Notes: a model not told the origin generated them from the sequence alone. Counted from the stretch's first letter, positions 1 through 7,925 are shown. The stretch is DNA of 64,000 bases from an uncultured Psychrobacter sp. (GCF_947488565.1 NZ_CANKZC010000004.1:1-64000), one strand, 5' to 3'. A program made the numbers and translations.

Positions 1-255
1 ACAGCGAAGTCTTATCTTCAAGATTCGGGTTTCTCGCGTAACGGTCTGATCGAGCAACTAGAGTATGACGGTTATACAGGCAGTGACGCGACCACAGCAG
101 TAGATAGTTTAGATATGAACTGGATTAAGCAGGCTAAGAAAACAGCGAAGTCTTATCTTCAAGATTCGGGTTTCTCGCGTAACGGTCTGATCGAGCAACT
201 AGAGTATGACGGTTATACGAGCAGTGATGCGACCATAGCAGTAGATAGCCTAAAC
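1..255 (+). repeat. 141-bp near-identical tandem repeat inside the Ltp gene
   Basis: Bases 1-77 are repeated almost exactly at 142-218, and similarity continues with a few substitutions to about 255. The repeat unit is 47 codons, so copy number can change without breaking the frame. The low divergence suggests recent duplication or ongoing homogenisation. Confidence 0.8.
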
Positions 256-630
256 TTGAGTCAATCGAAGAGCGACAAACCTAAGCAGAGCCAAACAGAA
301 ACAGTGGAGTTTATACCTAAGAATTTAGCCGATCTGACAAACCCTCAAAAGAATGCTGTTAGGTCAGCAAAAGACTGGATAGAGTACTCTGCTTATTCAC
401 GTAAAAATCTTATTGAAACGCTCTCTCAAAGTGATGGCTATACTATTGATGATGCGACTGCAGCAGTAGATGGTTTGAATATTGATTGGAACGAGCAGGC
501 ACTGAGGTCAGCAAAAGATTGGCTTGAATACTCTGGCTACTCACGCAAAAATCTTATCGAAACATTTTCTCAAAGTGATGGTTACAGTCAAAGCCAAGCA
601 ACTTATGCAGCAGAAAAGGCTGGTGTTTGA
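1..630 (+). CDS. Ltp-family repeat protein, 5' end outside window
   Basis: The reading frame is open from base 1 and ends with TGA at 628-630, so the true start lies upstream of the window. At least four copies of an about 47-residue module are visible, each resembling the Ltp lipoprotein domain (pattern: A..SAK.WL.YS.YSR..LIE.....GY....A..AV). The first two copies are nearly identical at the DNA level with a 141-bp period (base 1 matches base 142). The last two have a 144-bp period. A hydrophilic Ser/Gln/Lys-rich linker separates the pairs at about 250-340. Ltp proteins are known from streptococcal phage TP-J34 and various integrated elements, where they block DNA injection by other phages. 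A signal peptide or lipobox cannot be checked because the N-terminus is missing. The position at the edge of an integrase module supports a mobile-element cargo gene. The immunity function is inferred. Confidence 0.7.
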   Translation, partial: TAKSYLQDSGFSRNGLIEQLEYDGYTGSDATTAVDSLDMNWIKQAKKTAKSYLQDSGFSRNGLIEQLEYDGYTSSDATIAVDSLNLSQSKSDKPKQSQTETVEFIPKNLADLTNPQKNAVRSAKDWIEYSAYSRKNLIETLSQSDGYTIDDATAAVDGLNIDWNEQALRSAKDWLEYSGYSRKNLIETFSQSDGYSQSQATYAAEKAGV

Positions 631-810
631 GTGCACTTAAACATAGGTCTTATAAATACACTAAATAAAAGAAGTAAAATAATTACTAAAAGGTAGCTAA
701 TTAAAGTAGCGACTCTACTCAACTTAATTTTAAAAAAATGAGTAAAAATGTTGAGGGTTATGTAGGTTCATCAAATTTAGAATATCTTTGAGAGAAGGTA
801 TTTTATGTAG

Positions 811-842
811 AAAAGCCAGACAACTTAAGTTGTCTGGCTTTT
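811..842. terminator. Bidirectional terminator, perfect 32-nt palindrome
   Basis: Bases 811-842 form a perfect inverted repeat of two 16-nt arms with A-run and T-run flanks (AAAAGCCAGACAACTT and its complement). It lies between the convergent Ltp gene and the minus-strand integrase module, so it can terminate both. The 631-810 stretch before it shows no gene. Confidence 0.85.
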
Positions 843-856
843 CTTATGATTAACAC

Positions 857-1177
857 TCATTTATTTTCTTTATCTGTCCGCCATAAAGCATGCTCACATA
901 TTGTGCATAACCAACTATTTTTGGCATGCATGTAAGGAATATCAGCAGGTACTTCAATTGGGCAAGCATAGCCACAGTATTCACATACAACATCGTCCAA
1001 GTAGGCATAACATTGAGCAACTGTCTCAAAGAATAATTGAGGACTTACCTCATACTTCTCACAAAGCGTCTTCACATGTTTAATAAAGCCGCTTTTATTA
1101 TCGTACGCCCAGTAATTCTCACATATTTTGATATCATATGGGCTCTGCGTCATATTAGGCTGAAGTTTTACACTCAT
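857..1177 (-). CDS. Small protein with two CxxC motifs, element cargo
   Basis: This gene encodes a 106-residue protein of unknown function. A longer frame exists upstream, but the ATG at 1177 is chosen because a clear GAGGA ribosome site sits just ahead of it and overlaps the stop codon of the preceding gene. The C-terminal third carries C-x2-C (in CEYCGYAC) and a second C-x2-C (in CTICEH). This suggests a small zinc ribbon or treble-clef fold. The protein is rich in aromatic and acidic residues, with no signal peptide. It is the last gene of the minus-strand integrase operon and starts 10 nt after the previous stop, so it is probably co-expressed with the integrase. I do not recognise the family. 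The zinc role is inferred from the cysteine spacing only. Confidence 0.6.
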   Translation of the reverse strand: MSVKLQPNMTQSPYDIKICENYWAYDNKSGFIKHVKTLCEKYEVSPQLFFETVAQCYAYLDDVVCEYCGYACPIEVPADIPYMHAKNSWLCTICEHALWRTDKENK

Positions 1178-1187
1178 AATATTTTCC

Positions 1188-1481
1188 TCAGTAGCTGCCA
1201 TAATCAGAGTGCGGTAATAGCTCATAAAGCTCGCTCTGAAGCTGACAACGCATATCCTCAACCATATAACCAAGACTCGAATCCAAGCGCTTCTGCACCC
1301 ACACACGCATCGCCATATCATTATTAAAGCACCGCTTCACTCCTAAGAATCGTGCTAAGTTATGTCCCGATGAAACGTACAACTCACGCATCAATGCATT
1401 AGCAATAAGGTTTGCATCTGCACTGATTGCACCATCAGGTTTAAACTCACCAAACAGCTCCTCATAATTGATGATTTTCAT
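1188..1481 (-). CDS. Unknown 97-residue protein coupled to integrase
   Basis: The start codon overlaps the integrase stop by 4 nt (ATGA at 1478-1481), the classic arrangement for translational coupling. The protein is 97 residues, hydrophilic and acidic toward the N-terminus, with no recognised motif, membrane segment or signal peptide. Its order after xis-like and int genes and before the zinc-ribbon-like gene makes it a conserved-module candidate of the mobile element. It could be an accessory recombination or regulatory factor, but nothing in the sequence proves that. Confidence 0.6.
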   Translation of the reverse strand: MKIINYEELFGEFKPDGAISADANLIANALMRELYVSSGHNLARFLGVKRCFNNDMAMRVWVQKRLDSSLGYMVEDMRCQLQSELYELLPHSDYGSY

Positions 1482-2722
1482 TGTGACGTCTCCTTGTCAG
1501 TTTGTGCATTCGTGATTAGTGCTTCAGCTCCAGAGCTATTCGATGCACCTGTTAACTTCTCCTTACTCGCTAAGAGCAAGTTATCCATCGCTGAGCCATC
1601 CTGTCGGGTAATATCAGGCACATATCGGCTATACACTCTAAACAGCATCTCCGTACTACTGTGACCCATCTGCCGAGCTATCCACTCAGGGTTTTCACCT
1701 GCAGCAAGCCAAAGTGTTGCTGCCGTATGCCGAGTCTGATAAGCACGCCTATGTTTGAGACCGAGTAGGGCAAGGGTGGGTTTCCATATCCGCCGGTTCA
1801 CATCGCGATACTCCAAAGGGTTGCCTTGTGAATTGCAAAATACAAACTCCGACTTACCGTAGGTGATAGACTTTTGATCTTGCAGTGCGTTATATACTAA
1901 CTGCGACATAGCGATCTCACGCTGGGAGCCTAACGTCTTTGTTGGACCCATCTCACCATTCACTAATGCACCGCAAATACTGATCTCACGCCGATCAAAG
2001 TTAATGCAGTCCCATTTCAGCCCATCAATCTCACTGGTACGCATACCTGTAAAGAAACGAGTAGTATAGTAGGGCTTATAATCAGCACGGACATGCTTTA
2101 AAATCAGCCATACCTCACTTAATGTAAACGGATTAACATCCGGACGAGCTTGTTTGAGATTCTTAATATTCTTATAAGGCATCTCAAACTCATGGCGATC
2201 TGACGCTTCTTCTAGTATCATACGGAGAAGTATCATGATCTGGTTGATCCGTGCTACTGACAGACTTGACTGACCATCTTTACCGTAACGAACTTTGGCG
2301 AGGGAGCTACGGAAGGTCAGCAAGTCTGGTTTTTTTATCGCATGCACTGCTTTGCCACCAAACTCAGGCAATAAGTACTTGTTCAAAATAATCTGCGTCT
2401 TTTGCCGATAGCTCGGCCGCCATTCAATCTTCTTCTCCTCATACCAAATCTCTGAAAACTGCCTAAAGGTAGGATTGCGACTGATACAAGCTTCCGCTCT
2501 ATCAGCCAGTGCATTCATTTCCTGCGCTCGTTCACTCTTCGGGAAGTAAGTAGCGTAGTCAAAGATACCTAGGGTGATTTCAGCTTCCATTTTTTCGATG
2601 ATCTTAGCCAGCTTCTTTCGATTGGCTGGAGTGTCTGTGAGATTGGTTGTCTCACGGCAACGCATATTCATATATCGAAAATCTACGAATAGCTTGCCAC
2701 GTCTCGCTCTTATTGAGGCCAT
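1478..2722 (-). CDS. Tyrosine-type phage/island integrase
   Basis: This encodes a 414-residue site-specific recombinase. The N-terminus (about 1-60) matches the DUF3596-type arm-DNA-binding domain, and residues about 80-180 are the SAM-like core-binding domain. The catalytic domain follows, with R228 (in TGMRTSEIDG), K262, the YQTRHT box with R331, H354 (QMGH) and the nucleophile Y364 (FRVYSRY). The usual His of the H-x-x-R box is Tyr (Y328), which I believe is common in this subfamily. The full set of catalytic residues suggests a functional enzyme. An excisionase-like gene lies 26 nt upstream and two small genes lie downstream on the same strand. The enzyme probably recombines at the tRNA-Gly 3' end about 1.1 kb to the right. 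That target is inferred from position. Confidence 0.93.
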   Translation of the reverse strand: MASIRARRGKLFVDFRYMNMRCRETTNLTDTPANRKKLAKIIEKMEAEITLGIFDYATYFPKSERAQEMNALADRAEACISRNPTFRQFSEIWYEEKKIEWRPSYRQKTQIILNKYLLPEFGGKAVHAIKKPDLLTFRSSLAKVRYGKDGQSSLSVARINQIMILLRMILEEASDRHEFEMPYKNIKNLKQARPDVNPFTLSEVWLILKHVRADYKPYYTTRFFTGMRTSEIDGLKWDCINFDRREISICGALVNGEMGPTKTLGSQREIAMSQLVYNALQDQKSITYGKSEFVFCNSQGNPLEYRDVNRRIWKPTLALLGLKHRRAYQTRHTAATLWLAAGENPEWIARQMGHSSTEMLFRVYSRYVPDITRQDGSAMDNLLLASKEKLTGASNSSGAEALITNAQTDKETSQ

Positions 2723-2748
2723 GATTGAGCTCCTTGTTTATGTAAAAC

Positions 2749-2964
2749 TTACTGTAAAGACATTCCATTGATAGCGCTCATAACAGGCTTGCACATATCC
2801 TCTTCGATACGTTCCCATACATATAAAATCTTACGACCACCAAACGGGCGTATGTAGTGAATGTTTTCAATCAAAACGGTGTCTTTCATTTGATTGCGAA
2901 TAGTGCGTGCGTCGTACTTAATACGATCCGCTAGTTCTTGAGTAGTTAGATAGGTCTGTGACAT
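2749..2964 (-). CDS. Excisionase-like small HTH protein
   Basis: This is a 71-residue protein with an N-terminal helix-turn-helix (TTQELADRIKYDARTIRNQ) followed by a wing-like segment containing IRPFGGRKILY. That layout is typical of MerR/Xis-type winged-helix excisionases or AlpA-like regulators. It is the first gene of the minus-strand integrase operon, with the int start 26 nt downstream. It is divergent from the XRE regulator across a 122-bp region that carries repeated TTATCACT motifs. A role as recombination directionality factor is inferred from size, fold and position. Confidence 0.7.
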   Translation of the reverse strand: MSQTYLTTQELADRIKYDARTIRNQMKDTVLIENIHYIRPFGGRKILYVWERIEEDMCKPVMSAINGMSLQ

Positions 2965-2993
2965 AATAGTTCTCCATGTGAAATAAATTTACT

Positions 2994-3071
2994 ATTAGTG
3001 AGTTGTTAGTTATCACTAATGAGTACATATTATCTATAAATATTATCACTTGCAAGTACTTTTTTATCACT
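2994..3071. promoter_or_regulatory. Candidate operators: three TTATCACT copies plus inverted repeat
   Basis: The region between the divergent xis-like and XRE genes contains TTATCACT at 3010-3017, 3043-3050 and 3064-3071, spaced 33 and 21 bp. The first copy also forms an 8-bp inverted repeat: ATTAGTGA at 2994-3001 and TCACTAAT at 3013-3020, with an 11-nt spacer. This is a plausible binding array for the adjacent XRE protein acting as a Cro/CI-like switch. Confidence 0.45.
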
Positions 3072-3086
3072 TTAGGGATTTTATGT

Positions 3087-3323
3087 ATGATTAAGCTTAA
3101 TTTACCTGTTTTATTTGCACAAAAAGGCATTCGTGTGGCGGATGCTGATAGGTTGTCTAAACTAGGAAGGTCTACTTTGTACCGGATGTACAATAATGAA
3201 GTCACTAGAATAGACTTTGATTCATTAAATGAGCTTTGTAAGCTTTTAGATTGCACACCTGGAGATATTATCCTCTATGAAAAAGATGAAATTTGTGAGG
3301 AAGGTGGTTCAGAAGAAAGTTAG
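3087..3323 (+). CDS. Small XRE/Cro-CI-type regulator
   Basis: This encodes a 78-residue protein that is almost entirely one helix-turn-helix domain of the YozG/HTH_26 kind (core LSKLGRSTLYRMYNN, then LNELCKLLDCTPGDIILY). An in-frame extension to 3003 exists but would run through the operator repeats, so the ATG at 3087 is preferred. The protein ends in a short acidic Gly/Ser tail. It is transcribed away from the excisionase/integrase operon and is a good candidate repressor for that promoter, binding the TTATCACT repeats. The regulatory link is inferred. Confidence 0.75.
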   Translation: MIKLNLPVLFAQKGIRVADADRLSKLGRSTLYRMYNNEVTRIDFDSLNELCKLLDCTPGDIILYEKDEICEEGGSEES

Positions 3324-3762
3324 AATGCTTACTAGAATGGTTGTTCGAAGTGTCTTGAAAATAATCAAGCTTAGCGCCGATACATATTTTACTCGATCTA
3401 ATTACTTTTAAATATTAGGTTGTAGTCATCACCGTTTAAGCGACAATTAATTTTGAATGTTACAAATCTGAAATGGATTTCAGAAGATTTAAGCCTCTAA
3501 AAAACATGTTTTTTGCTGAATTGAGGTTGGGTTCAAAAATCAGCATAGTGCCAAATTCACTAGGTTAGGTGTCATGATGGTTTTTGAACCAAAAATAGCT
3601 GGGTTGTGGTTAAATACGTATACGCAGTTTTAGGGCAGGGCACGGTTTGGGCACCAAATGGGCACCGCACCGAAAATGAGCTTTTTAATTGAGTAGATAA
3701 ACTTAACTATAAGAAAATAAATATTCGAAGAAATACTCTACAAGCCCCGAAAAATGGGCAAA
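3324..3762. other. Non-coding end of the mobile element
   Basis: No convincing gene is present here. The stretch lies between the XRE gene and the tRNA and carries the phased GGGCAC repeats listed separately. Its position is where the right attachment region of the element should be. Confidence 0.5.
3638..3666. repeat. Phased GGGCAC direct repeats, candidate integrase arm sites
   Basis: GGGCAC occurs at 3638-3643, 3649-3654 and 3660-3665, exactly 11 bp apart, placing each copy on the same face of the helix. A related GGGCAG starts at 3633. Arrays like this near a tRNA attachment site match arm-type binding sites for tyrosine integrases. No binding evidence is available. Confidence 0.4.
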
Positions 3763-3803
3763 AAAAAGCCTCACTGCTCGTATAAAGAGTAGTGAGGCTT
3801 TTT
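3763..3803. terminator. Bidirectional terminator next to tRNA-Gly
   Basis: A 13-bp perfect stem (AAAAAGCCTCACT at 3763-3775 with AGTGAGGCTTTTT at 3791-3803) encloses a 15-nt loop that can form a further CTC/GAG pair. It lies immediately downstream of the minus-strand tRNA-Gly and probably ends its transcript. Confidence 0.8.
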
Positions 3804-3810
3804 AGATATT

Positions 3811-3885
3811 TGGAGCGGGATAAGAGATTCGAACTCTCGACCCCAACCTTGGCAAGGTTATGCTCTACCACTGAGCTAATCCCGC
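3811..3885 (-). tRNA. tRNA-Gly (anticodon GCC)
   Basis: The minus strand reads GCGGGAT at the 5' end, pairing with ATCCCGC at the 3' end (7-bp acceptor stem). It has a standard D-arm, anticodon loop TTGCCAA (GCC) and TTCGAAT in the T-loop. The 3' CCA is encoded. The 3' end faces the integrase module on the left, which makes it the likely attachment target of the element. Confidence 0.95.
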
Positions 3886-4154
3886 TGATTCATCGTTTGA
3901 TTAACTATCATCAGATGATGAAGGCGTATTATACGCGGTTTTTCTAGGCTGTCAACAACCACCATGAAAAAAAGTAAAATTTAATAAAATAGGCATGTCA
4001 TCGTACCATTGATGTATGATATAACAGTTTTTCATAATAGGTATTCCAAAAGATTTTTGTCACACAGATAATTTTGAGATACGATTTTATAATTATTTTC
4101 AACCGTTTATATTATTACTAGTATTTATGAATATAATTCTTAAGGATAAGAGCT

Positions 4155-5825
4155 ATGAGCCAACAGTATACCATCGCTGACTATTTGTTCGATCGCATCG
4201 CTGAAGCAGGTGCGACTGAGATATTTGGCGTACCAGGTGATTTTAACCTAACATTTTTAGACAATGTTATTGATTCTGACAAATTGCGTTGGGTAGGTAA
4301 TAGCAATGAGTTAAATGCAGGTTACGCTGCTGATGGTTACGCACGTGAGCGTGGGTTTGCAGCTATGGTGACGACCTTTGGTGTGGGCGAGCTATCAGCG
4401 ATCAATGCCACCGCAGGCTCTTTTGCAGAGTATGCGCCAGTATTGCATGTCGTCGGTGCGCCCAGTACGGCTTTGCAAGATTCTAAGCAACGCATTCACC
4501 ATACGCTTGGTGATGGGGTGTTTAACCACTTTATCAAGATGGTAGAACCAGTAACAGTAGCACGCGCACACCTTACCGCCGAAAACGCAGCTTCAGAGAT
4601 TGATAGAGTCATTCGTGTGACCCTCAAAAAACACCGTCCAGGCTACTTGCTACTATCACCAGATGTGGCACGTCAGCCTATTTACCCGCCATCTACTAAG
4701 CTTGTCGATAGTGCAGAGAAAATAACCAGTGAAGCTGCCTTGGCTGATTTCAAAAAAGCATTGAAGGCGTTTTTGCCGAACAAGACCACCACTTTGATGG
4801 CGGACTTGATGGTGCATCGTTTAGGACTACAAGACCAGCTCAAAGCTTTGATTGCTGATACCGAGATTCCTTATACGACGCTATCATGGGGTAAGACTCT
4901 ATTGGATGAGCAAAGCGATCGCTGGGCTGGCACATATGCAGGCGTAGCATCACGTCCAGTAGTAAAAGATGCGGTAGAAAACTGCGAATGCCTTATTAAA
5001 ATTGGGGTACAGTATACCGATACAACGACTGCAGGATTTAGCCAAAATATTGACAAAAAAACAGTCGTAGATTTGCATTATGAACGTGCGACTATTAGTG
5101 GACAGAACTTCGCTCCTATTGCATTAGAAGATGCGCTACAAGCATTACATGAAGTCATGACATCAGGAATCAATATCGTACCAAAACCTTTTTGTAGAGA
5201 AATTAGGCCGCATGAGCAACATGGCACTGATGAAGAAGCCATTCGTCAAGACGACCTATGGCATGTCATCGCAGACCACTTGGATCATAACAATCTAGTG
5301 TTTGCCGACCAAGGAACTGCTTACTTTGGTATCAGTGATGTACGTCTACCAGAGGGCGTGACTTGTTATGGTCAGCCAATGTGGGGCTCGATTGGTTATA
5401 CCTTACCGGCAAGCTTAGGGGCAGCTATTGCATCGCCTGATAAACGTAGCGTATTACTCATTGGCGATGGCTCAGCATTATTGACCATACAAGAAATAGC
5501 AACGATGATTCAAGAGCGTATCAACCCTGTCATCATGCTTATCAATAATGACGGCTATACCGTTGAGCGTGCCATTCATGGTGAAAACCAGCATTATAAT
5601 GATATTCCTAAGTGTAACTGGCACCTAATGCCGCAAGCTTTTGGTGCAGATGAACAAAACAGTCTTGTACTGAAAGCAGAGACAATGAGCCAATTGAAAG
5701 CTGCTCTAAAGACAGCCGCAGCAACGACAGATAAAATGGTGTTTTTAGAGGTGATAACGGACAAGCACGATATTCCGCCTTTGTTGGCAGATATTAGTGC
5801 AGCGCTGAAGCCAAAGGCAGATTAA
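4155..5825 (+). CDS. Thiamine-diphosphate 2-oxo-acid decarboxylase (PDC/IPDC type)
   Basis: This is a 556-residue non-oxidative 2-oxo-acid decarboxylase. The N-terminal PYR domain has the catalytic Glu (E52 in GNSNELNAGY) and the HH motif (H115-H116 in QRIHHTLGDG) that marks the pyruvate/indolepyruvate/phenylpyruvate decarboxylase group. The C-terminal PP domain has the ThDP motif, GDGS at D438 running to N464-N465. Length and motifs are complete. Such enzymes turn a 2-oxo acid into an aldehyde and CO2 in the cytoplasm. Here the substrate (pyruvate, phenylpyruvate or indolepyruvate) cannot be fixed from sequence. The gene is monocistronic, with a strong bidirectional terminator after it. The 3886-4154 stretch upstream is AT-rich and shows no gene. 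Confidence 0.88.
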   Translation: MSQQYTIADYLFDRIAEAGATEIFGVPGDFNLTFLDNVIDSDKLRWVGNSNELNAGYAADGYARERGFAAMVTTFGVGELSAINATAGSFAEYAPVLHVVGAPSTALQDSKQRIHHTLGDGVFNHFIKMVEPVTVARAHLTAENAASEIDRVIRVTLKKHRPGYLLLSPDVARQPIYPPSTKLVDSAEKITSEAALADFKKALKAFLPNKTTTLMADLMVHRLGLQDQLKALIADTEIPYTTLSWGKTLLDEQSDRWAGTYAGVASRPVVKDAVENCECLIKIGVQYTDTTTAGFSQNIDKKTVVDLHYERATISGQNFAPIALEDALQALHEVMTSGINIVPKPFCREIRPHEQHGTDEEAIRQDDLWHVIADHLDHNNLVFADQGTAYFGISDVRLPEGVTCYGQPMWGSIGYTLPASLGAAIASPDKRSVLLIGDGSALLTIQEIATMIQERINPVIMLINNDGYTVERAIHGENQHYNDIPKCNWHLMPQAFGADEQNSLVLKAETMSQLKAALKTAAATTDKMVFLEVITDKHDIPPLLADISAALKPKAD

Positions 5826-5861
5826 GTAGTTGCTTATATAGTTATTTATAGCATAAGCATT

Positions 5862-5897
5862 AAAAAGCCCCGCTCAAAAGTTTAAGCGGGGCTTTTT
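5862..5897. terminator. Bidirectional terminator
   Basis: AAAAAGCCCCGCT at 5862-5874 pairs with AGCGGGGCTTTTT at 5885-5897 around a 10-nt loop. It separates the convergent decarboxylase and OmpK-like genes and has A/T runs on both sides. Confidence 0.9.
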
Positions 5898-5935
5898 AAT
5901 TTTATATTAAGCGTTGTAATGGTTACTTGTAAGGT

Positions 5936-6712
5936 TTAGAAATGGAACTTAACCAGTGCACTAGGGACGCTTTGATCTACGCCATCAAAACCAAATTTGT
6001 TTTTCCAGTAGCTGTATTCCATACCCACTTCAATACGGTTATCGATACCCAATGCATCTTGTAGGTTATACTTAATTTGTGGATTAATATGTAATTGATC
6101 CGCTTTGTCATCGTTATTAAAAGAGTAATCGATATAGCCATCAACGACGAAGTTGTTCTTTTCCCAACCATAGGTTAAGGTAATTTGCTGATCATCGGCA
6201 TCACTGAACGTATCATCATTGAAAGCATGATAGATTGATGCTGAAGCATACTTCATACCATCGATTGGTATGTTTAAATCAGCGCCAATACCCACCAAAA
6301 AGTTATCTTGCTCAAACCCACTTTCACTGGTTCCAAACTCATATTGACCAGCCAAGTTCACCTGTTTGATGAAGCTATTACTGTAGTCGGATATTTTAAA
6401 CTTAGGCGCAACTTCACCATAAATATCTTTTGAACGACTGCCGCTGACATCTTCATTGCCTTGCAAGCGATCAACGAAAAAGAACAGACCGCCCCAGTCA
6501 AAGGCTGAGGCATGCTCAAGGGTGACGGTGGTTATTTCCTGTTTTACACCTGCAGGCCCGGTTTTATAATTGTCACCATAAAGCACAGAGATGCTGGTAT
6601 CAGAAAAAAAGCGTTTGGCGTTGGCACTCGTAGACATCGCGCCCATAGCGATAATAGCGGCGGCGGCAATGGTAAGTGGCTTGATAGCAGAGGTAGTTGA
6701 ATTAAAACGCAC
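5936..6712 (-). CDS. OmpK/Tsx-like outer-membrane nucleoside channel
   Basis: This encodes a 258-residue outer-membrane beta-barrel of the Tsx/OmpK (nucleoside-specific channel) family. It has a signal peptide of about 32 residues ending ANA. Alternating hydrophobic strands rich in Tyr, Asp and Phe follow, with C-terminal Phe (VKFHF) as required for BAM insertion. The start is GTG at 6712, supported by AGGAG 7 nt ahead. Known family members pass nucleosides or serve as phage receptors. Here the substrate is unknown. The gene stands alone, with a shared terminator on its 3' side. Confidence 0.82.
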   Translation of the reverse strand: MRFNSTTSAIKPLTIAAAAIIAMGAMSTSANAKRFFSDTSISVLYGDNYKTGPAGVKQEITTVTLEHASAFDWGGLFFFVDRLQGNEDVSGSRSKDIYGEVAPKFKISDYSNSFIKQVNLAGQYEFGTSESGFEQDNFLVGIGADLNIPIDGMKYASASIYHAFNDDTFSDADDQQITLTYGWEKNNFVVDGYIDYSFNNDDKADQLHINPQIKYNLQDALGIDNRIEVGMEYSYWKNKFGFDGVDQSVPSALVKFHF

Positions 6713-7102
6713 AGTATTACTCCTTTAATTACAGTCGTTAATTTCCCTCAAAAGCACAGTTATAGGATCATACAAGTGTCAGTTTTAACATCCTGTCAAA
6801 ACGCACTATTACTGCGAAGGAAAGACAATTTGATAGAGTTGACCATTTAGTCAAGATTTATATTACTACAAAGAGATTACAATTAGTAGCATTAATGAAT
6901 TAAAAAGTAGAATATAAAAAAGCTCACAGTCACTTGTGAGCTTTTTATGCATTATGGAGTATAGGCGTCATGACTGCTCATACTTTAATTGAGCAGACGT
7001 AAACATGTGATTTACTATGTAAGTCATTGATTATCAATAATATTTAATGTCTTTTATCAGTTTTGGCCAACTATAGCAACCTACTACATTTAAACTTATG
7101 AT
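6713..7102. other. Intergenic, no gene seen
   Basis: This AT-rich stretch holds the leader of the OmpK-like gene and a terminator for the IclR gene. No open frame with a ribosome site was found. Confidence 0.5.
6917..6946. terminator. Rho-independent terminator
   Basis: AAAAAGCTCACA at 6917-6928 pairs with TGTGAGCTTTTT at 6935-6946 around a 6-nt loop. It lies downstream of the minus-strand IclR gene that ends at 7103. Confidence 0.8.
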
Positions 7103-7891
7103 TTAAATATAGTAGGTTTGGATTTTTGCCGCGCAATCACGTAGTATTGGTAAAAACTGTTCGATCAAAACGTCATGAGAGATGCGTAAGGCATTGGTGC
7201 TAATATTAATAGCGCCAATAAGCTCGTTATTTGCTTTATAAACTGGAAGTGCTAAGGATAGCAGGCCTGTATCTAGCTCTTGATTGACCACGACGTATTT
7301 TCGATCTTTAGCGTCTTTCAACGCTTGATTAAGCTGATTACGATCGGTAATGCTGTAGGGCGTATAAGCACATAGCTCAACGTTATTAACATAATTTTTA
7401 AGCGGTTCATCAGGAAGGTTGGCAAGTATCGCGCGACCCATAGAAGTATAAGCTGCCGGTAGTTTTGTGCCAATCGCTAGGGTAATAGACATTAGGCGAT
7501 GTTCAGCTGCAGAGCGGGCGATATATACCACTTCATTACCGTCTAACGCTGCAAACGAACACGACTCCCCAGTTTGTTCAGTGACGCGTTCCAAATAGAA
7601 CTGGATGATATCGTGATGGTGGACACTATTCAAGTAACTGGCACCAAGGCTTAACGTTTTAGGCGTTAGACGAAATTGACGCTTGCTTTTATGGACGTAA
7701 CCCAGAGCGTGCAAGGTTAATAGATAACGCCTAGCCTTTGCTCGATCTATCTTAGCGCGCTCAGCTACTTCGCTCAACGTCATACTAGAGTGGTTTTCAT
7801 CAAAAGTCAGTAATACACTCATCCCTGCCGCAAGCGATGCAACAAAATCTGGACTATCAACAGGTATTTTCTCATCTTGTTCTTTATTCAT
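7103..7891 (-). CDS. IclR-family regulator beside the lyase gene
   Basis: This is a 262-residue IclR-type regulator of the PcaR/PcaU/PobR kind. It has an N-terminal winged helix (SLAAGMSVLLTF, then LSEVAERAKIDRAKARRYL) and a C-terminal effector domain ending in ISTNALR and a C-terminal DCAAKIQTYY segment. The frame can begin at TTG 7900, but the ATG at 7891 is preferred. It is divergent from the lyase gene with only 34 bp between start codons, so promoters must overlap or lie inside coding sequence. A 13-bp palindrome sits in that gap. It probably controls the lyase/TRAP/dioxygenase genes. The effector is unknown. Confidence 0.88.
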   Translation of the reverse strand: MNKEQDEKIPVDSPDFVASLAAGMSVLLTFDENHSSMTLSEVAERAKIDRAKARRYLLTLHALGYVHKSKRQFRLTPKTLSLGASYLNSVHHHDIIQFYLERVTEQTGESCSFAALDGNEVVYIARSAAEHRLMSITLAIGTKLPAAYTSMGRAILANLPDEPLKNYVNNVELCAYTPYSITDRNQLNQALKDAKDRKYVVVNQELDTGLLSLALPVYKANNELIGAINISTNALRISHDVLIEQFLPILRDCAAKIQTYYI

Positions 7892-7912
7892 GCTATTCAA
7901 TGATTACCAAAA

Positions 7913-7925
7913 TTAGAGATTCTAA
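7913..7925. promoter_or_regulatory. Palindrome TTAGAGATTCTAA in the divergent gap
   Basis: Two 5-bp arms (TTAGA and TCTAA) flank GAT directly before the lyase ATG at 7926, overlapping its AGAGA ribosome site. It is a candidate IclR operator or translational control site. Confidence 0.35.

Noticed and set aside
3003..3086. N-terminal extension of the XRE regulator to base 3003
   Set aside because: The extra 28 residues are hydrophobic, lack a ribosome site and would be encoded by the operator repeats.
1..3885. Complete prophage
   Set aside because: Only the integrase end and one cargo gene are visible. No structural, replication or lysis genes are in the window, so the element type (prophage, satellite or island) cannot be stated.
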